From PALSA-693 sp963780345 (GTDB taxonomy: Bacteria > Actinomycetota > Acidimicrobiia > Acidimicrobiales > Palsa-688): a DNA stretch of 64,000 bases. Positions 1-9,377 of this stretch are shown in pieces. The number at the start of each line of letters is the position of its first letter. Position 1 is the stretch's first letter. The stretch covers positions 124,001 through 188,000 of the forward strand of contig CAWABU010000007.1 in assembly GCA_963780345.1 (NCBI GenBank), written 5' to 3'. A model generated the notes under the pieces. The model was given only the letters and a program-made list of their open reading frames with translations, did no database searches and was not told where the DNA came from. The position numbers and the translations under genes are program-made.

Positions 1-709
1 GCCCAGACGGCACCGATGGCAGCGGGACAGACGGAAGAGACGGGGCCGATGGAAGCGACGGCACTGTCGGAGGTGACGGCACCGAGGAGCCCGAGCTCGG
101 CTGCGGAGCGGCTCTTGAAGCGGTCCTCGCTGATGCCGGCAGGAAGCGCAGGACCCGGTGGGGACGAGCAGCGGTGACGTAAAGATCTCCCGTCGGCATA
201 GACGCCTCCAGTACCCTGACATTTCCGAGGGATTGGTGCGACACCCGAAGACCCCTGGAGCCAGCCGCGGCGAGTAGCTGTGAGAGATGGAAAGCCAGTG
301 CGGAAGGGGTCATCGCGTCGCGCATCAGCGGTCCGGTCGTCTGGCTCATCGTGATCCAGCGGCCGGCCAGGTCGGGCATCCCCGGAATGTGGGGCACAAG
401 CGCCGCGGGCAGTTTGGTGAACAGCCGGCCGTCGACTTCCAGCATGTCGAAGCCGCTGCCCAACTCCGGGATCACCATCTGACCGAGGGCCTCACCTGTG
501 GCCGTGAACCGTATCTGCAGGTTGGCGAAGCCGAGGTTGCTCGAGTATCGCACGCCCGGCGAGGTGGCCAGGTTGGCGACCGCCTCCTGGAATGGTGCGG
601 TGTCTGGGCGAGAGCCGCCGCCGCACCCTGACCAGCACGACGCAGCCAGGCCGAGCACGGCCGTGAGCGCGATCGTGGAGCCCCGGACTCGTCGGTCAGC
701 TCTCGCCAT
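1..709 (-). CDS. putative lipoprotein with Pro/Ser-rich tail, partial (runs off the left edge)
   Basis: The frame is open for 236 codons from an ATG at 709 to the window edge, with no stop. Residues 1-27 look like a lipoprotein signal peptide: basic RADRRVR, a hydrophobic stretch, then LAASC. The middle part (about 45-170: GEALGQMVIPELGSGFDMLEVDGRLFTKL cut here to its key words GSGFDMLEVDGR and AGRWITMSQTTG) resembles LppX/LprG-type cell-envelope lipoproteins. The visible end is low complexity, with repeated PSLPS and PSVP words. Expected outside the membrane. Family is inferred from general pattern only. The protein end and true length are outside the window. Confidence 0.6.
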   Translation of the reverse strand, partial: MARADRRVRGSTIALTAVLGLAASCWSGCGGGSRPDTAPFQEAVANLATSPGVRYSSNLGFANLQIRFTATGEALGQMVIPELGSGFDMLEVDGRLFTKLPAALVPHIPGMPDLAGRWITMSQTTGPLMRDAMTPSALAFHLSQLLAAAGSRGLRVSHQSLGNVRVLEASMPTGDLYVTAARPHRVLRFLPASARTASRAAPQPSSGSSVPSPPTVPSLPSAPSLPSVPLPSVPSG

Positions 710-1053
710 GTCTCTCCTTCAGTTGAGGTGCGGGGATAGACGTTGCGCCGTCGAGAACGCACACCGCCAGATTCCGGGTGACACGGTTCCAGCCGTCGTG
801 CACGCATGTGCCTCCCTGCAGGGTGCGTGAATTGGCTGTTGCGTCGGGGCCGCCGGCGCCGACTCATGGATCTCCTCAAAGGTCACACGCCAGCCGCGTT
901 CCTGGCCGCAAGAGGACTGTAGTAGCGCGAATACTGCGATCCACCGCCTTCTATCCTTTCGGTCATCGTGACTCCGTGAGCCGGATGGCGGACCACCACT
1001 GGGCCCGAGGTAAAGGACGCGGGCCGGCTGTGAACCGGTCGCATCCGGCTCGC
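710..1053. other. non-coding stretch upstream of the lipoprotein gene
   Basis: No convincing gene on either strand. It should hold the lipoprotein promoter. The open frames here are composition-driven and lack ribosome binding sites. Confidence 0.4.
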
Positions 1054-1206
1054 TCAGCCGCCCTCTCGGGCATGAACACTTCGACCCTGCGGGAACACCT
1101 GCGTGAAATCCACTTGCCAGCTCCGCCGAAAGCAGGCAAAGTGCTCTTCACCCGCGAGACCTGGAGGGAGGTGCGTGTCCTTGTCGTACGAGATCAGCTC
1201 CGACAT
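1054..1206 (-). CDS. possible 50-aa protein with a strong ribosome binding site
   Basis: A short frame starts MSELISYDKDTHLPPGL and ends at 1054. AAGGAGG lies 8 bases before the ATG at 1206, one of the best Shine-Dalgarno matches in the window, and the N-terminus looks protein-like (mixed charge, no Arg/Pro bias). The C-terminal part is less convincing. No recognised domain. It is divergent from the kinase gene that starts 72 bp away. It could be a real small protein or the start of a decayed gene. Confidence 0.35.
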   Translation of the reverse strand: MSELISYDKDTHLPPGLAGEEHFACFRRSWQVDFTQVFPQGRSVHAREGG

Positions 1207-1277
1207 CCGAACCACCTCCTTCGGCGGGCGCGCACTCACCGCCTGAGGGAGGCCAACACCTCACCTCCGGAGAGTGA

Positions 1278-2150
1278 ATGTCTTCACGTGATGAGAAACG
1301 CCGGGCTGTCATCATGGCGGCCAAACGCAATACCGAAAACTTCCAACGTATGGCTCGATCCTTCGAGCCCCCGCCTTGGGACGACGGGGAGGACGACCCC
1401 GAAGCCAGCACCTACCCGTTGGCCGATCACGGCCCCGAGCCGGTGCCTGCCTGGGTGATCACCTCCGGCGACGCCCGGCAGGTCGACCTCGGCCTCCTCA
1501 AGACGGGCAAGGAGGCCGACGTCCATCTGGTCGAACGCCGCCACGGCGAGGCCGTCAACGTGCTCGCCGCCAAGCGATACCGCAAGCTCGAGGAACGCCT
1601 GTTCCGCAATGACGCCCGCTACCGTGCGGCCCGCCGCACCGGGGAGAGTCGTGTCGACAAGGCGATAGTCCAGGGCAACAAGGCCGGTATGGCCTTTCGG
1701 GCCCGCCTGTGGCTGGCGGCCGAGTTCGATGCGCTCTGCCGCCTCTCCTCAGCCGGGGTGCCGGTCCCTTACCCGGTTCAGAAGCTCGGCAACGAACTCC
1801 TCCTCGAGTTGATCGGCTCGGCCGAGCAGGCCGCGCCGCGGCTGGTCCATGCCCGCCTCGACCGAACCGATCTTCGCCGCGCCTGGGCCCAGCTCGTCGA
1901 GGCCATGCATGCCATGGTCCATGGCGGCGTCGTCCACGGTGACCTCAGCCCCTACAACGTCCTGTGGGACCGAGGCCAGATCGTCATCATCGACTTCCCG
2001 CAGTCGGTCGACCCGATCGCCCATCCCGAAGGGATCTCCCTTCTCCAGCGGGACGTCACCAATGTGACCGATTGGTTCAGCCGACGCGGGATCGACTGCG
2101 ACCCATCTGATCTGTTCAACTCCCTGCTCCGCGAAGCGTTCCATTCCTAG
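1278..2150 (+). CDS. RIO1-like atypical serine/threonine protein kinase
   Basis: The 290-aa protein has the RIO kinase signature in order: a nucleotide loop (KTGKEADVHL, about 75-84), a likely ATP-binding Lys in LAAKRYR (K99), the catalytic loop VHGDLSPYNVLW (D222, N227) and the metal-binding IIDF (D239). RIO kinases are small kinases or ATPases without the activation loop of classical kinases; bacterial members are poorly understood. The first 55 residues are charged and probably disordered. The ATG at 1278 is preceded by CGGAGAG. Monocistronic by appearance. Substrate unknown. Confidence 0.85.
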   Translation: MSSRDEKRRAVIMAAKRNTENFQRMARSFEPPPWDDGEDDPEASTYPLADHGPEPVPAWVITSGDARQVDLGLLKTGKEADVHLVERRHGEAVNVLAAKRYRKLEERLFRNDARYRAARRTGESRVDKAIVQGNKAGMAFRARLWLAAEFDALCRLSSAGVPVPYPVQKLGNELLLELIGSAEQAAPRLVHARLDRTDLRRAWAQLVEAMHAMVHGGVVHGDLSPYNVLWDRGQIVIIDFPQSVDPIAHPEGISLLQRDVTNVTDWFSRRGIDCDPSDLFNSLLREAFHS

Positions 2151-2176
2151 ACCGACTGCTCGTCGGAACGGGCTGC

Positions 2177-3055
2177 TCACACCGAGCGGCCCTCGACCAG
2201 GTGATCCGTGAGGGCGTGGATCATAGGGACGAGCCGAGCCCGGGCGGGCACGAGCGGATGGAGCACGCCTTCCTGGATCGCGCCCTCGGCGCAGACAGGG
2301 CCGACACACGCCGCGACCACCCTATCGTTGAGTGCGCCGCGTAGCTCGGAGTCAAGCCCAATCTGCCGGGCCAACACGAACAAGTTGTGGATGGCGGGCG
2401 CCATCACGAAGGTGATGGCTGCCAGCTGCTCGGCACACGCCGCCCTGATGAGGTCCTGGGCGGGGGTGGGATCGGTCGGAAGGCTAAGCCGGTATGCATC
2501 GATCTGGATGACCTCGGCCCCGGCGTCTGTAAGCCGGGCGACGGTGTCGGGGTCGGCGGCGCCGTGGAGCTGGAGCACCACGCGGCTGCCGGCGAGCGGC
2601 TCGCTCGACACTCGCCCAATCAACTCATCGAGGCGTTCACCGGGAGCCCGCCACCACTCCGTCAGCCCAGCGGCGGTGTTGGCCGAAGCCGCCTTTGCCC
2701 CCCGGTTGGCGACCCGGGCCTGGCCGAGAGCTCCTAGCAACGCCTCACGCATGCCCCATGACTCGGCGGCAGCAAGCCAGGTGCGCATGCCGAAGCCCGT
2801 CGAGGCCAGGAGAAAATCGGGAGGGCGATCGACGACGTCGACCGTGCTCGCCTTGAGCACCTCGTCCTGTTCGTAGGAGAAGACTCGCAACGTCGGTCCC
2901 AGCAGCACCCGGGCGCCCCGCTTTTCGAGCAGTCCAGCCTGCTCGCTCGCCCGGCGTTCCGCGGTGACGCCGATCGTCATCCCCTCCAACGGTCCGTTAG
3001 CCACGAGTAGATTCTCGCGCACCGCGCCACCCGCCCCCGCCTCGGCCGGGCTCAT
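2177..3055 (-). CDS. uroporphyrinogen-III synthase-like protein (HemD family)
   Basis: The 292-aa protein has the two-lobed HemD plan: MTIGVTAERR near residue 25, a helper motif STGFGMRTWL, the hinge GSRVVLQLHG, and the second lobe with AITFVMAPAIHNL. HemD closes hydroxymethylbilane to uroporphyrinogen III in tetrapyrrole synthesis. No hemC, hemB or cobA neighbours are visible, so it may be a stand-alone HemD-domain protein rather than the housekeeping enzyme. The frame stays open upstream to 3415, but GGGAGG 7-9 bases before the ATG at 3055 decides this start. It converges with the kinase gene. Confidence 0.75.
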   Translation of the reverse strand: MSPAEAGAGGAVRENLLVANGPLEGMTIGVTAERRASEQAGLLEKRGARVLLGPTLRVFSYEQDEVLKASTVDVVDRPPDFLLASTGFGMRTWLAAAESWGMREALLGALGQARVANRGAKAASANTAAGLTEWWRAPGERLDELIGRVSSEPLAGSRVVLQLHGAADPDTVARLTDAGAEVIQIDAYRLSLPTDPTPAQDLIRAACAEQLAAITFVMAPAIHNLFVLARQIGLDSELRGALNDRVVAACVGPVCAEGAIQEGVLHPLVPARARLVPMIHALTDHLVEGRSV

Positions 3056-3420
3056 CACCAGCGCCTCCCATCGCGGCACAACCAGGGGCGGCCGACCTTT
3101 TGGTGACGGTTTCTCTCCGTGCCCAGGACAGGGCCCGCGGGTCTGCTTCGAAGCGGGGGCGGCCAGGATCGAGCGAGCGGGGCCCAGGGCAGCCGGGCCG
3201 GGCGGTCGAGGCCGACACCGGTGGCTGAGATCACCCGGGCCGGTCCGGAGGTGACCCTCTGCGCCCGGCGCCGGCGCGGAGGCGACAGCGGCCAATCCCG
3301 GGTGCCCCAACCCCGGCGACTGGCCCAAGGAGCGGGCCTCGAGGGCGGAGCCGGACGCGCATATACCCCTCCTCTCCACAGAAATAGCGCTCTGGCATCG
3401 ACGAAATGGCTGCACCGCGA
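3056..3420. other. non-coding gap between the HemD-like gene and a regulator
   Basis: The minus frame remains open through most of this stretch, but its translation is Pro/Arg/Gly-rich and lacks a start signal. I see no gene, tRNA or clear palindrome. It should carry the promoter of the HemD-like gene. Confidence 0.4.
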
Positions 3421-3966
3421 TCAGCCCCCGGTCATTTCGTACTCTTCAAGAGGGAACAGGATCGGGCTCAGCAGATAGCGGCGCCGGTCGGATCCGGCTG
3501 CATTCTCCAACTTCCCGGCGATGAGGTTTCTCATCGTTTGCAGGAGATCATCGAGCTCCTCGTGGTTGAGCCAAAGCGGAATCTGTCGGTAACCAACGGA
3601 ATCCGCGGTCGGGTTGGCGCGTGGTCGGTCAAGGTAAGAGTTGAACGCAGCCACGAGCGCGGCCACAGCCGCGGCGAACCCATGTCGATGATCCTCCAGC
3701 GTCATCGCGGCTGCCGATTCAGGATCGACCCCGGCCTTCGATCGGTGTAGGCGGTAGTGGCGCTCGACGGCCCCATGTACCCGTTGCTCGCTGGCCACTT
3801 CAACCACGCCTCCTTCCACTAGCAGGCTGATCTGCCTGTAGAGAGTCGCCCTTGAGACGTCCGGTAGGCGTTGGCAAAGTTCCGAGGTCGTCCGCGTACC
3901 TCCTCCGAACAGGGCGTGCACGAGGCGAACCCGGACTGGGTGGAGAAGCAGCTGCAGGGTGTCCAT
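3421..3966 (-). CDS. ArsR/HTH_20-type winged-helix transcriptional regulator
   Basis: The 181-aa protein starts with an ArsR-like winged helix: LLLHPVRVRLVHAL, TSELCQRLPDVSRATLYRQISLLVEGGVVEV (positions about 7-60), then a C-terminal helical region (about 85-170) typical of the HTH_20/DUF family of single-domain regulators rather than a metal-binding ArsR. It is divergent from the hydrolase at 4054 with an 87-bp shared intergenic region, so it probably controls that gene and itself. On its own strand GACAAT sits six bases before the ATG, a possible leaderless promoter. Confidence 0.8.
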   Translation of the reverse strand: MDTLQLLLHPVRVRLVHALFGGGTRTTSELCQRLPDVSRATLYRQISLLVEGGVVEVASEQRVHGAVERHYRLHRSKAGVDPESAAAMTLEDHRHGFAAAVAALVAAFNSYLDRPRANPTADSVGYRQIPLWLNHEELDDLLQTMRNLIAGKLENAAGSDRRRYLLSPILFPLEEYEMTGG

Positions 3967-4053
3967 TGACGTATTGTCTCACACCTGATACCGTCTTCAA
4001 GGTTGAGATTGCAACGTTCTTGGGGACTCGGGTGAAACGGAAGGACATCAGCG

Positions 4054-5046
4054 ATGCGAAGCCAGCCCCGGACCGTGCCCCCGGTGGGCACGTTTCTGGA
4101 AGTCGGAGGAGTCCAGCTGTTCACGGATCTCCGCGGATCTGGGAGCCCCACGATTGTCTTCCTCCCCGGTGCCGGCGCGGCAGCACTCGACTACCTTGCC
4201 CTCCATGAGAAGGCCTCGGAGCGCTGGACGAGTGTCCTGTACGACCGTGCGGGGACGGGCTACAGCGAACACGTTCCGCTCCCGCGTACGGCAAAAGCCG
4301 TCACCGACGAGCTCCATGAGCTGCTTGGCAAACTAGGAGCAGAGCTCGTTCTGCTCGTCGGCCACTCGCTCGGCGGGCTCTACGCGAGGCACTACGCCAC
4401 CCGCTTTGCCGATTCCGTGGCCGGGCTGGTGCTGCTCGACCCGGCTCACGAGGACTACAACACCTACATGCCTGCCGAGCTGGTCAACGCCCGTGCGAGA
4501 AACCGCACCTTCGCGTTGCTTAACCGGCTGGTCGACGTGGCCATGTCGACCCGACCGACCAAGGCGCTCTTGGGGCTACTACCCCCGGTTCGCCACTACC
4601 AGCGCCTGTACGCCCGGCTCTTCGACGAAGCGTTCGCCGGCTGGCCCCCCGACGTCCGGGCTGCACTCGTCGCCCGCCATTGCAGTCTCGACTGGCTGGC
4701 CGTAGGACTGCAAGAGGCGCGCCAACTCGACCACCTTTACGCCGAGGTGCGGAGTGTGGGTCCTGTGCCTGACATCCCGCTGATCATCCTTTCATCAACC
4801 ACTACCGATGCGTTCCGAGACGCAGTTTCCGTGGGCGAGCCCCCCGACCTGATGCAAGCTGAGTTCGCGGGCAAGGCTCGGCTGTATGAGCAGTTCTCCC
4901 AGGGGGTAAGTTCGGGCGAGGTGCGACCCGTCGACGCGGGTCACGTCACAATGGCCTTTCGCCATCCCGAAGCAGTCTTGGAGGCAGTGGGCTCGATCGC
5001 GGGCAGCTCACGTGGCGACGATGTAAAGACCGGAGGGGAGCGTTAG
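4054..5046 (+). CDS. alpha/beta hydrolase
   Basis: The 330-aa protein has a hydrolase fold: the oxyanion strand IVFLPGAGAAALDY (34-47), YDRAGTGYS (63-71), the nucleophile elbow GHSLGG (S105) and a C-terminal DAGHVTMAF supplying the catalytic His (near 297). The substrate cannot be told; the closest general class is esterase/lactonase-like hydrolases. Start chosen at the ATG preceded by AAGGA. The divergent regulator next door suggests induction by its substrate. Confidence 0.85.
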   Translation: MRSQPRTVPPVGTFLEVGGVQLFTDLRGSGSPTIVFLPGAGAAALDYLALHEKASERWTSVLYDRAGTGYSEHVPLPRTAKAVTDELHELLGKLGAELVLLVGHSLGGLYARHYATRFADSVAGLVLLDPAHEDYNTYMPAELVNARARNRTFALLNRLVDVAMSTRPTKALLGLLPPVRHYQRLYARLFDEAFAGWPPDVRAALVARHCSLDWLAVGLQEARQLDHLYAEVRSVGPVPDIPLIILSSTTTDAFRDAVSVGEPPDLMQAEFAGKARLYEQFSQGVSSGEVRPVDAGHVTMAFRHPEAVLEAVGSIAGSSRGDDVKTGGER

Positions 5047-5475
5047 ATGGACATAGGGACCAAGTCAGGACCGGCGATGCTGGACGCCTTCACCAATGCC
5101 GATCCGGCGGGGCTCTGCTCCAGACCGTAGGTTCGGCAGAGCCCCCGAACGGGCGGCAACTCCGTCAGGCCCGGGTGTCACCGAACGCCGACTACGCGAC
5201 AGGGCCTGGGCAGCTTCGCATTCCGAAGCGTCGATTCTCGGGCCTGACGAAAGGCCCGGCTGACGGGATTCAACCTTCCGCGCCCAGCGCAGCTGCGCCA
5301 CCGCGGGGCCCGACGGGGGTCGGCCGTGCTTGTCGATACTCGAACGACCAATAAAGTGACGAGTCCCTTGGACGACGCCAAGATGTACACGTCCACGTGG
5401 TGCCTCGGTTTGTGGCCGGGACCCGTCCAGAAGGAGGATGGGCGCCTTCACGCGGATCGAGTGAGGAGGACGAAC
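5047..5475. other. gap holding a stem-loop; no convincing gene
   Basis: An 84-bp frame immediately after the hydrolase stop (27 codons) has no support. Beyond the stem-loop at 5109-5150, nothing else is recognisable. The frame upstream of the esterase start is open but poorly composed, so the stretch should hold the esterase promoter. Confidence 0.4.
5109..5150 (+). terminator. stem-loop with an alternative overlapping hairpin
   Basis: GGGGCTCTGC (5109-5118) pairs perfectly with GCAGAGCCCC (5136-5145), giving a 10-bp stem and a 17-nt loop. A second hairpin, GTTCGG (5131-5136) with CCGAAC (5145-5150), uses part of the same bases, so the two folds exclude each other. There is no U-tract. The likely role is termination after the hydrolase gene; attenuation before the esterase is possible. 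Confidence 0.45.
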
Positions 5476-7029
5476 ATGGTTGAGCCTGTCGCCGAAGCTG
5501 CAACCGGCAAGGTGAGCGGCGTCGAAGTCCGCGGGATCCGGGTGTTCAAAGGCATTCCCTATGGCGCGCCAACGGGGGGCGACAGCCGTTTCCGCCCGCC
5601 CGCGCCCACGCTGGGCTGGTCCGGAGTCCACGCTGCTACCGACTTTGGGGCCTCGTCCCCCCAGATGATGGGGAATGTCCCGACCGGCTCTCGCTCGCCC
5701 GTCATGGACGTGTTCGGACTGAGCGACCCGCCCGACGACCGTCAGAGCGAGGATTGCCTGGTCCTCAACGTGTGGACGCCGGGAACGGCCACGGGCGGCC
5801 GCCGTCCCGTGCTGTTCCGCATCCATGGGGGCGGCTATGCCGCCGGTTCGGGCTCGTGGAATTGGCACGATGGCACCAACCTGGCCCGCCGGGGCGACGT
5901 GGTGGTGGTCACGGTCAACCATCGGTTGTCGCCCCTCGGCTACCTGTATCTCGACGAGATCGGTGGAGCGGACTATGCCGGCTCGGGCAACGCCGGCATG
6001 CTGGACCTGGTCCTCGCTCTGAAGTGGGTGCGGGACAACATTGCCGCCTTCGGAGGCGACCCAAACCGGGTCATGATCTTTGGTGAGTCTGGCGGCGGGT
6101 CGAAGGTCTGCACCCTTCTGGCCATGCCGGACGCCGCAGGCCTGTTCCAGGCTGCAGTGGTACAAAGCGGTCCCGGACTGCGGGCCAAGACTTCCCAGGA
6201 GGCCACCCGGGTCGCCGAGCAATACCTGGCTGAGTTGGACATCGGGAAAGACCAGCTCGACCGCCTGGTAAGCGTACCGACCCAGCGGATCCTCGACGCC
6301 AACGTGTCGCTAGCGGCGAAATCCGGCCATCCCATGGCGGCCATGGGGCTGTTCTCCCCCGTGGTGGACGGTCACGTTCTCCCGGACCATCCGGGTGATG
6401 CCGTCGCCGCCGGCGCCTCCGCCTCGGTCCCCCTGCTCATCGGGTCCACCCGCCACGAGGTGACGATGTTCATGGCTCTGGAGCCGAACGGCTTTCCCGA
6501 CCTCGACGAAAACCAGATGCGCGCTCGTCTCAAGCCGACTCTGGGCCCACAATTGGAGCCGGCCATCGAGGAGTTCCGGCGGTCAAACCCGCACGCCTCC
6601 CCTACCCAGCTGTACGTCCTCATCTACAGCGCGGCGATGATGCGAACCGGTACGGTCCGCCTGGCCGAGCGAAAGCTGGCCGGCGGCGCGGCCCCCGTCT
6701 ATATGTACATGCTGACCTGGGGAAGTCCGATCGACGGCGGCCGACTGGGCGCAGCCCACGGCATGTGCGTGCCCCTAAGTATGGACAACTGTCACAGCGC
6801 CCAATGGTCGGACTTCCCCGCGGGTCACGAGTTGGCGGCTCGCATGAGCCAGGCCTGGATCAACTTCGGGGCCGCCGGCGACCCCAATCACCCGGAACTG
6901 CCCAAGTGGATGCCATACTCGACCGACACCAGGGCAACCCTGATGTTCGACGATCCCTGCTCAGTGGTGGACGACCCCTTCCCGGGGGAGCGACTAATCC
7001 TTGGCGACGTGACCGGCCCGCTCGGTTGA
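5476..7029 (+). CDS. type-B carboxylesterase
   Basis: The 517-aa protein is a full-length carboxylesterase type B: VFKGIPYG (23-30), SEDCLVLNVW (91-100), oxyanion HGGG (117-120), nucleophile GESGGG (S205; the usual form is GESAGG) and the His motif AAHG (H428). It hydrolyses esters of unknown chain length. No signal peptide is seen, so it is probably cytoplasmic. GAGGAGG lies 5-11 bases before the ATG at 5476 and fixes the start, although the frame is open further upstream. It converges with the aldo/keto reductase. Confidence 0.92.
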   Translation: MVEPVAEAATGKVSGVEVRGIRVFKGIPYGAPTGGDSRFRPPAPTLGWSGVHAATDFGASSPQMMGNVPTGSRSPVMDVFGLSDPPDDRQSEDCLVLNVWTPGTATGGRRPVLFRIHGGGYAAGSGSWNWHDGTNLARRGDVVVVTVNHRLSPLGYLYLDEIGGADYAGSGNAGMLDLVLALKWVRDNIAAFGGDPNRVMIFGESGGGSKVCTLLAMPDAAGLFQAAVVQSGPGLRAKTSQEATRVAEQYLAELDIGKDQLDRLVSVPTQRILDANVSLAAKSGHPMAAMGLFSPVVDGHVLPDHPGDAVAAGASASVPLLIGSTRHEVTMFMALEPNGFPDLDENQMRARLKPTLGPQLEPAIEEFRRSNPHASPTQLYVLIYSAAMMRTGTVRLAERKLAGGAAPVYMYMLTWGSPIDGGRLGAAHGMCVPLSMDNCHSAQWSDFPAGHELAARMSQAWINFGAAGDPNHPELPKWMPYSTDTRATLMFDDPCSVVDDPFPGERLILGDVTGPLG

Positions 7030-7065
7030 GCCGACGGCTATCGCACGTGGAGCAGAGCGTCTGGT

Positions 7066-8100
7066 TCAGCTACCACCGGCGATATTCCGGGATCGCTGCT
7101 CAATGGCGATCCGGCCGTAGGGGTAGTCGGCGGCGCCGGGGTCGCTGGCCCGATCCAGACGGCCGATCTCTTCCTCGGAGAGATGTAGACCGGCCGCGCC
7201 GAGGTTGTCGTCCAGCTGTTCGCGGGTGCGGGCCCCGAGGATCACCGCGGCGACAGAGGGCCGGTCGACCAGCCAGGCCAGCGCTACCTGGGCCATGGAA
7301 ATGCCCCGGCTTCGGGCGATCTTTTCCAAGGCATCGAGCACGTCCCAAGTCCGCTCACGGGCGGCGCGCCGGTCGTAGGCCTCGACACCGCGGTCGGGGT
7401 CTTCGCCCAGTCGGGTGGCGCCGGCGGGACGCTCGTCGCGGTGGTACTTCCCGGTGAGCCATCCGCCACCGAGGGGAGACCACGGCAGCAGGCCGAGCCC
7501 CTCGGCAGCGCAGGCGGCCACGATCTCCCACTCCACTTCGCGGGCGAGCAGGTTGTACTGCAGCTGCACGGTGACCGGCCGGGCCCAGGAGCGGGCATCC
7601 GCCACATCGACGGCTTTCTGAGTCTGCCAGCCGGTCACGTTGGACAGCCCGAGATAGTGAATCTTGCCGGCCCGCACGGCGGCGTCGAGAAAGGCCAGGG
7701 TTTCTTCGATCGGGGTGTGCGGGTCCCAGGCGTGCACCTGGTAGAGGTCGATCGTGTTGACCCCCAGGCGTGCCAGGCTGGCGTCGAGGGCGCGCGCCAG
7801 ATGACGGCGGGACAGCCCAACCTGGTTGGGATCGGCACCGGTGGCGAACCGTCCTTTGGTGGCGAGGACGGCCCGGTCGCGAATCTGGCGCGGTCGGGTG
7901 GCCAGCCAGCGACCGACGATCTGCTCGGACCTGCCCTGGCCATACACATCGGCGGTGTCGACCAGGTTGCCACCGGCCTCGATGAACCGGTCGAGCTGGT
8001 CGTGGGCGGCGGCTTCGTCGGTCTCGGTTCCGAAGGTCATGGTTCCCAGCGCCAGCGTCGAGACACTGATGCCGCTCGAGCCCAATGTGCGGTATTCCAT
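7066..8100 (-). CDS. aldo/keto reductase
   Basis: The 344-aa NADPH-dependent oxidoreductase shows the AKR tetrad: Asp in NLVDTADVYG (D48), Tyr (Y53), Lys in VLATKG (K82) and His in LYQVHAWD (H123). The C-terminal VILGARTREQLDDNL is the usual cofactor-phosphate-binding region. It reduces carbonyls to alcohols; the substrate is unknown. An AAAGGAA site precedes the ATG. It is followed in tandem by a second AKR on the same strand. Confidence 0.92.
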   Translation of the reverse strand: MEYRTLGSSGISVSTLALGTMTFGTETDEAAAHDQLDRFIEAGGNLVDTADVYGQGRSEQIVGRWLATRPRQIRDRAVLATKGRFATGADPNQVGLSRRHLARALDASLARLGVNTIDLYQVHAWDPHTPIEETLAFLDAAVRAGKIHYLGLSNVTGWQTQKAVDVADARSWARPVTVQLQYNLLAREVEWEIVAACAAEGLGLLPWSPLGGGWLTGKYHRDERPAGATRLGEDPDRGVEAYDRRAARERTWDVLDALEKIARSRGISMAQVALAWLVDRPSVAAVILGARTREQLDDNLGAAGLHLSEEEIGRLDRASDPGAADYPYGRIAIEQRSRNIAGGS

Positions 8101-8268
8101 GATGAGATTCCTTTCTTCCGGGGCCGGGGGCTACGCTGCGATGACGCCCCGCCGGTCATGCAAATATCTGCGGTTTGCCGGTCTGTGAGCCCCAGCCACA
8201 GAGGCGGCCGGTGGTGGCCTCCGGGGGTGGCGAGCATGGGATGAAGGCGATTTTTTGGACATGGCTGC

Positions 8269-9237
8269 TCACATCCCTTCGGGGGCCGGACCGGCGACGG
8301 GCGCGGCGCCGGCCAGGATGGTTGCGATGGTGTCGAGGTCCGCGGCGGACAGCTGGATGCCGGCGGCCGGGGTGAGGGCGTCCAGCTGAGAGGCTCGGCG
8401 AGCGCCGACGATCGCCGCATCTACGGCGGGATTGTGGATGACCCAGGCCACCGCCAGCTGGGGGAGTGGGACGCCCCGTTCGCTGGCGAAGCGGCTGAGC
8501 TGGCCGACCACGTCGAGGTTGCGGCGGAACCTGTCACCGTGAAAGTCGGGGCTGTGGCTGCGCCAGTCGTCAGCCGGAAAGGTGGTTGCGGTGGTCATGC
8601 GCCCGGCGAGCAGCCCGTGGGCCAGCGGGCCGTAGGCCAACACGCCGATATCGTTGGCCGCCGCGTAGGGCAAGGTCTCGACCTCGATGTCGCGTCGGAA
8701 CATGTGGTATGGCGGTTGTACGGTCTCGACCTGGCGATAGTGGCTTAGCTCGTCGATCTGTTTGGCGTCGTAGTTGGACACGCCGACGTGGCGAATCTTG
8801 CCTTCGCTGACCAGGTGGGCGAGGGCGGCAGCGGTCTCCTCGGCCGGGGTGGACGGATCCGGCCAGTGCACCTGGTAGAGATCGATGTAGTCGGTGCCCA
8901 GGTTCCGCAGACTGGCCTCGACACCCGCCCGCAGCCAACCGGCGCTGGCGTCACGGACCAAGGTGCCCCCGTCCATGCGCAGGCCGCCCTTGGTGGCCAC
9001 GATCACTTTGTCGCGGCGCACCCGCTTCCACAGGCTTTCACCCAGCAGCCGTTCCGCGACCCCGAAACCGTAACCCTGGGCGGTGTCAAACAGAGTGATG
9101 CCCTGCTCCAGGGCAAGAGCGATGGCGCTGTCGGCCTCGGCCCTGTCGAAGGACCCCCAGTCACCTCCAAACGCCCAGGTCCCCAAGGCCAACACGGAAA
9201 CCTCCAGACCAGTTTGGCCGAGTCGTGTGTATCGCAT
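8269..9237 (-). CDS. aldo/keto reductase
   Basis: The 322-aa AKR has the catalytic residues D51, Y56, K83 and H124 (LFDTAQGYG, VIVATKGG, DLYQVHWPD) and the cofactor region AIVGARRASQLD. It is clearly diverged from the AKR 170 bp downstream, so the pair looks like tandem family members with separate substrates. GCGAGG precedes the ATG. The intervening 168 bp may hold a promoter for the second gene. Confidence 0.92.
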   Translation of the reverse strand: MRYTRLGQTGLEVSVLALGTWAFGGDWGSFDRAEADSAIALALEQGITLFDTAQGYGFGVAERLLGESLWKRVRRDKVIVATKGGLRMDGGTLVRDASAGWLRAGVEASLRNLGTDYIDLYQVHWPDPSTPAEETAAALAHLVSEGKIRHVGVSNYDAKQIDELSHYRQVETVQPPYHMFRRDIEVETLPYAAANDIGVLAYGPLAHGLLAGRMTTATTFPADDWRSHSPDFHGDRFRRNLDVVGQLSRFASERGVPLPQLAVAWVIHNPAVDAAIVGARRASQLDALTPAAGIQLSAADLDTIATILAGAAPVAGPAPEGM

Positions 9238-9377
9238 GCTATTACCTCGCTTCGCTTCGATGGGGTCCGCACCGCAAACTCCGGCCGGACCGCGGCTCTG
9301 ATCACGGTCGCACGAAATGCGACTTGAGTCTTCGCCACCAGCACCACTCTTGGGGTTAGGTCTGCGGGGGTACCGCC

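Noticed and set aside
778..1458. 226-codon plus-strand frame at the left side
   Set aside because: No ribosome binding site, biased composition and overlap with the kinase start.
5065..6222. 385-codon minus-strand frame
   Set aside because: Antisense to the carboxylesterase, whose motifs are complete. The translation is Arg/Gly/Pro-rich without domains.
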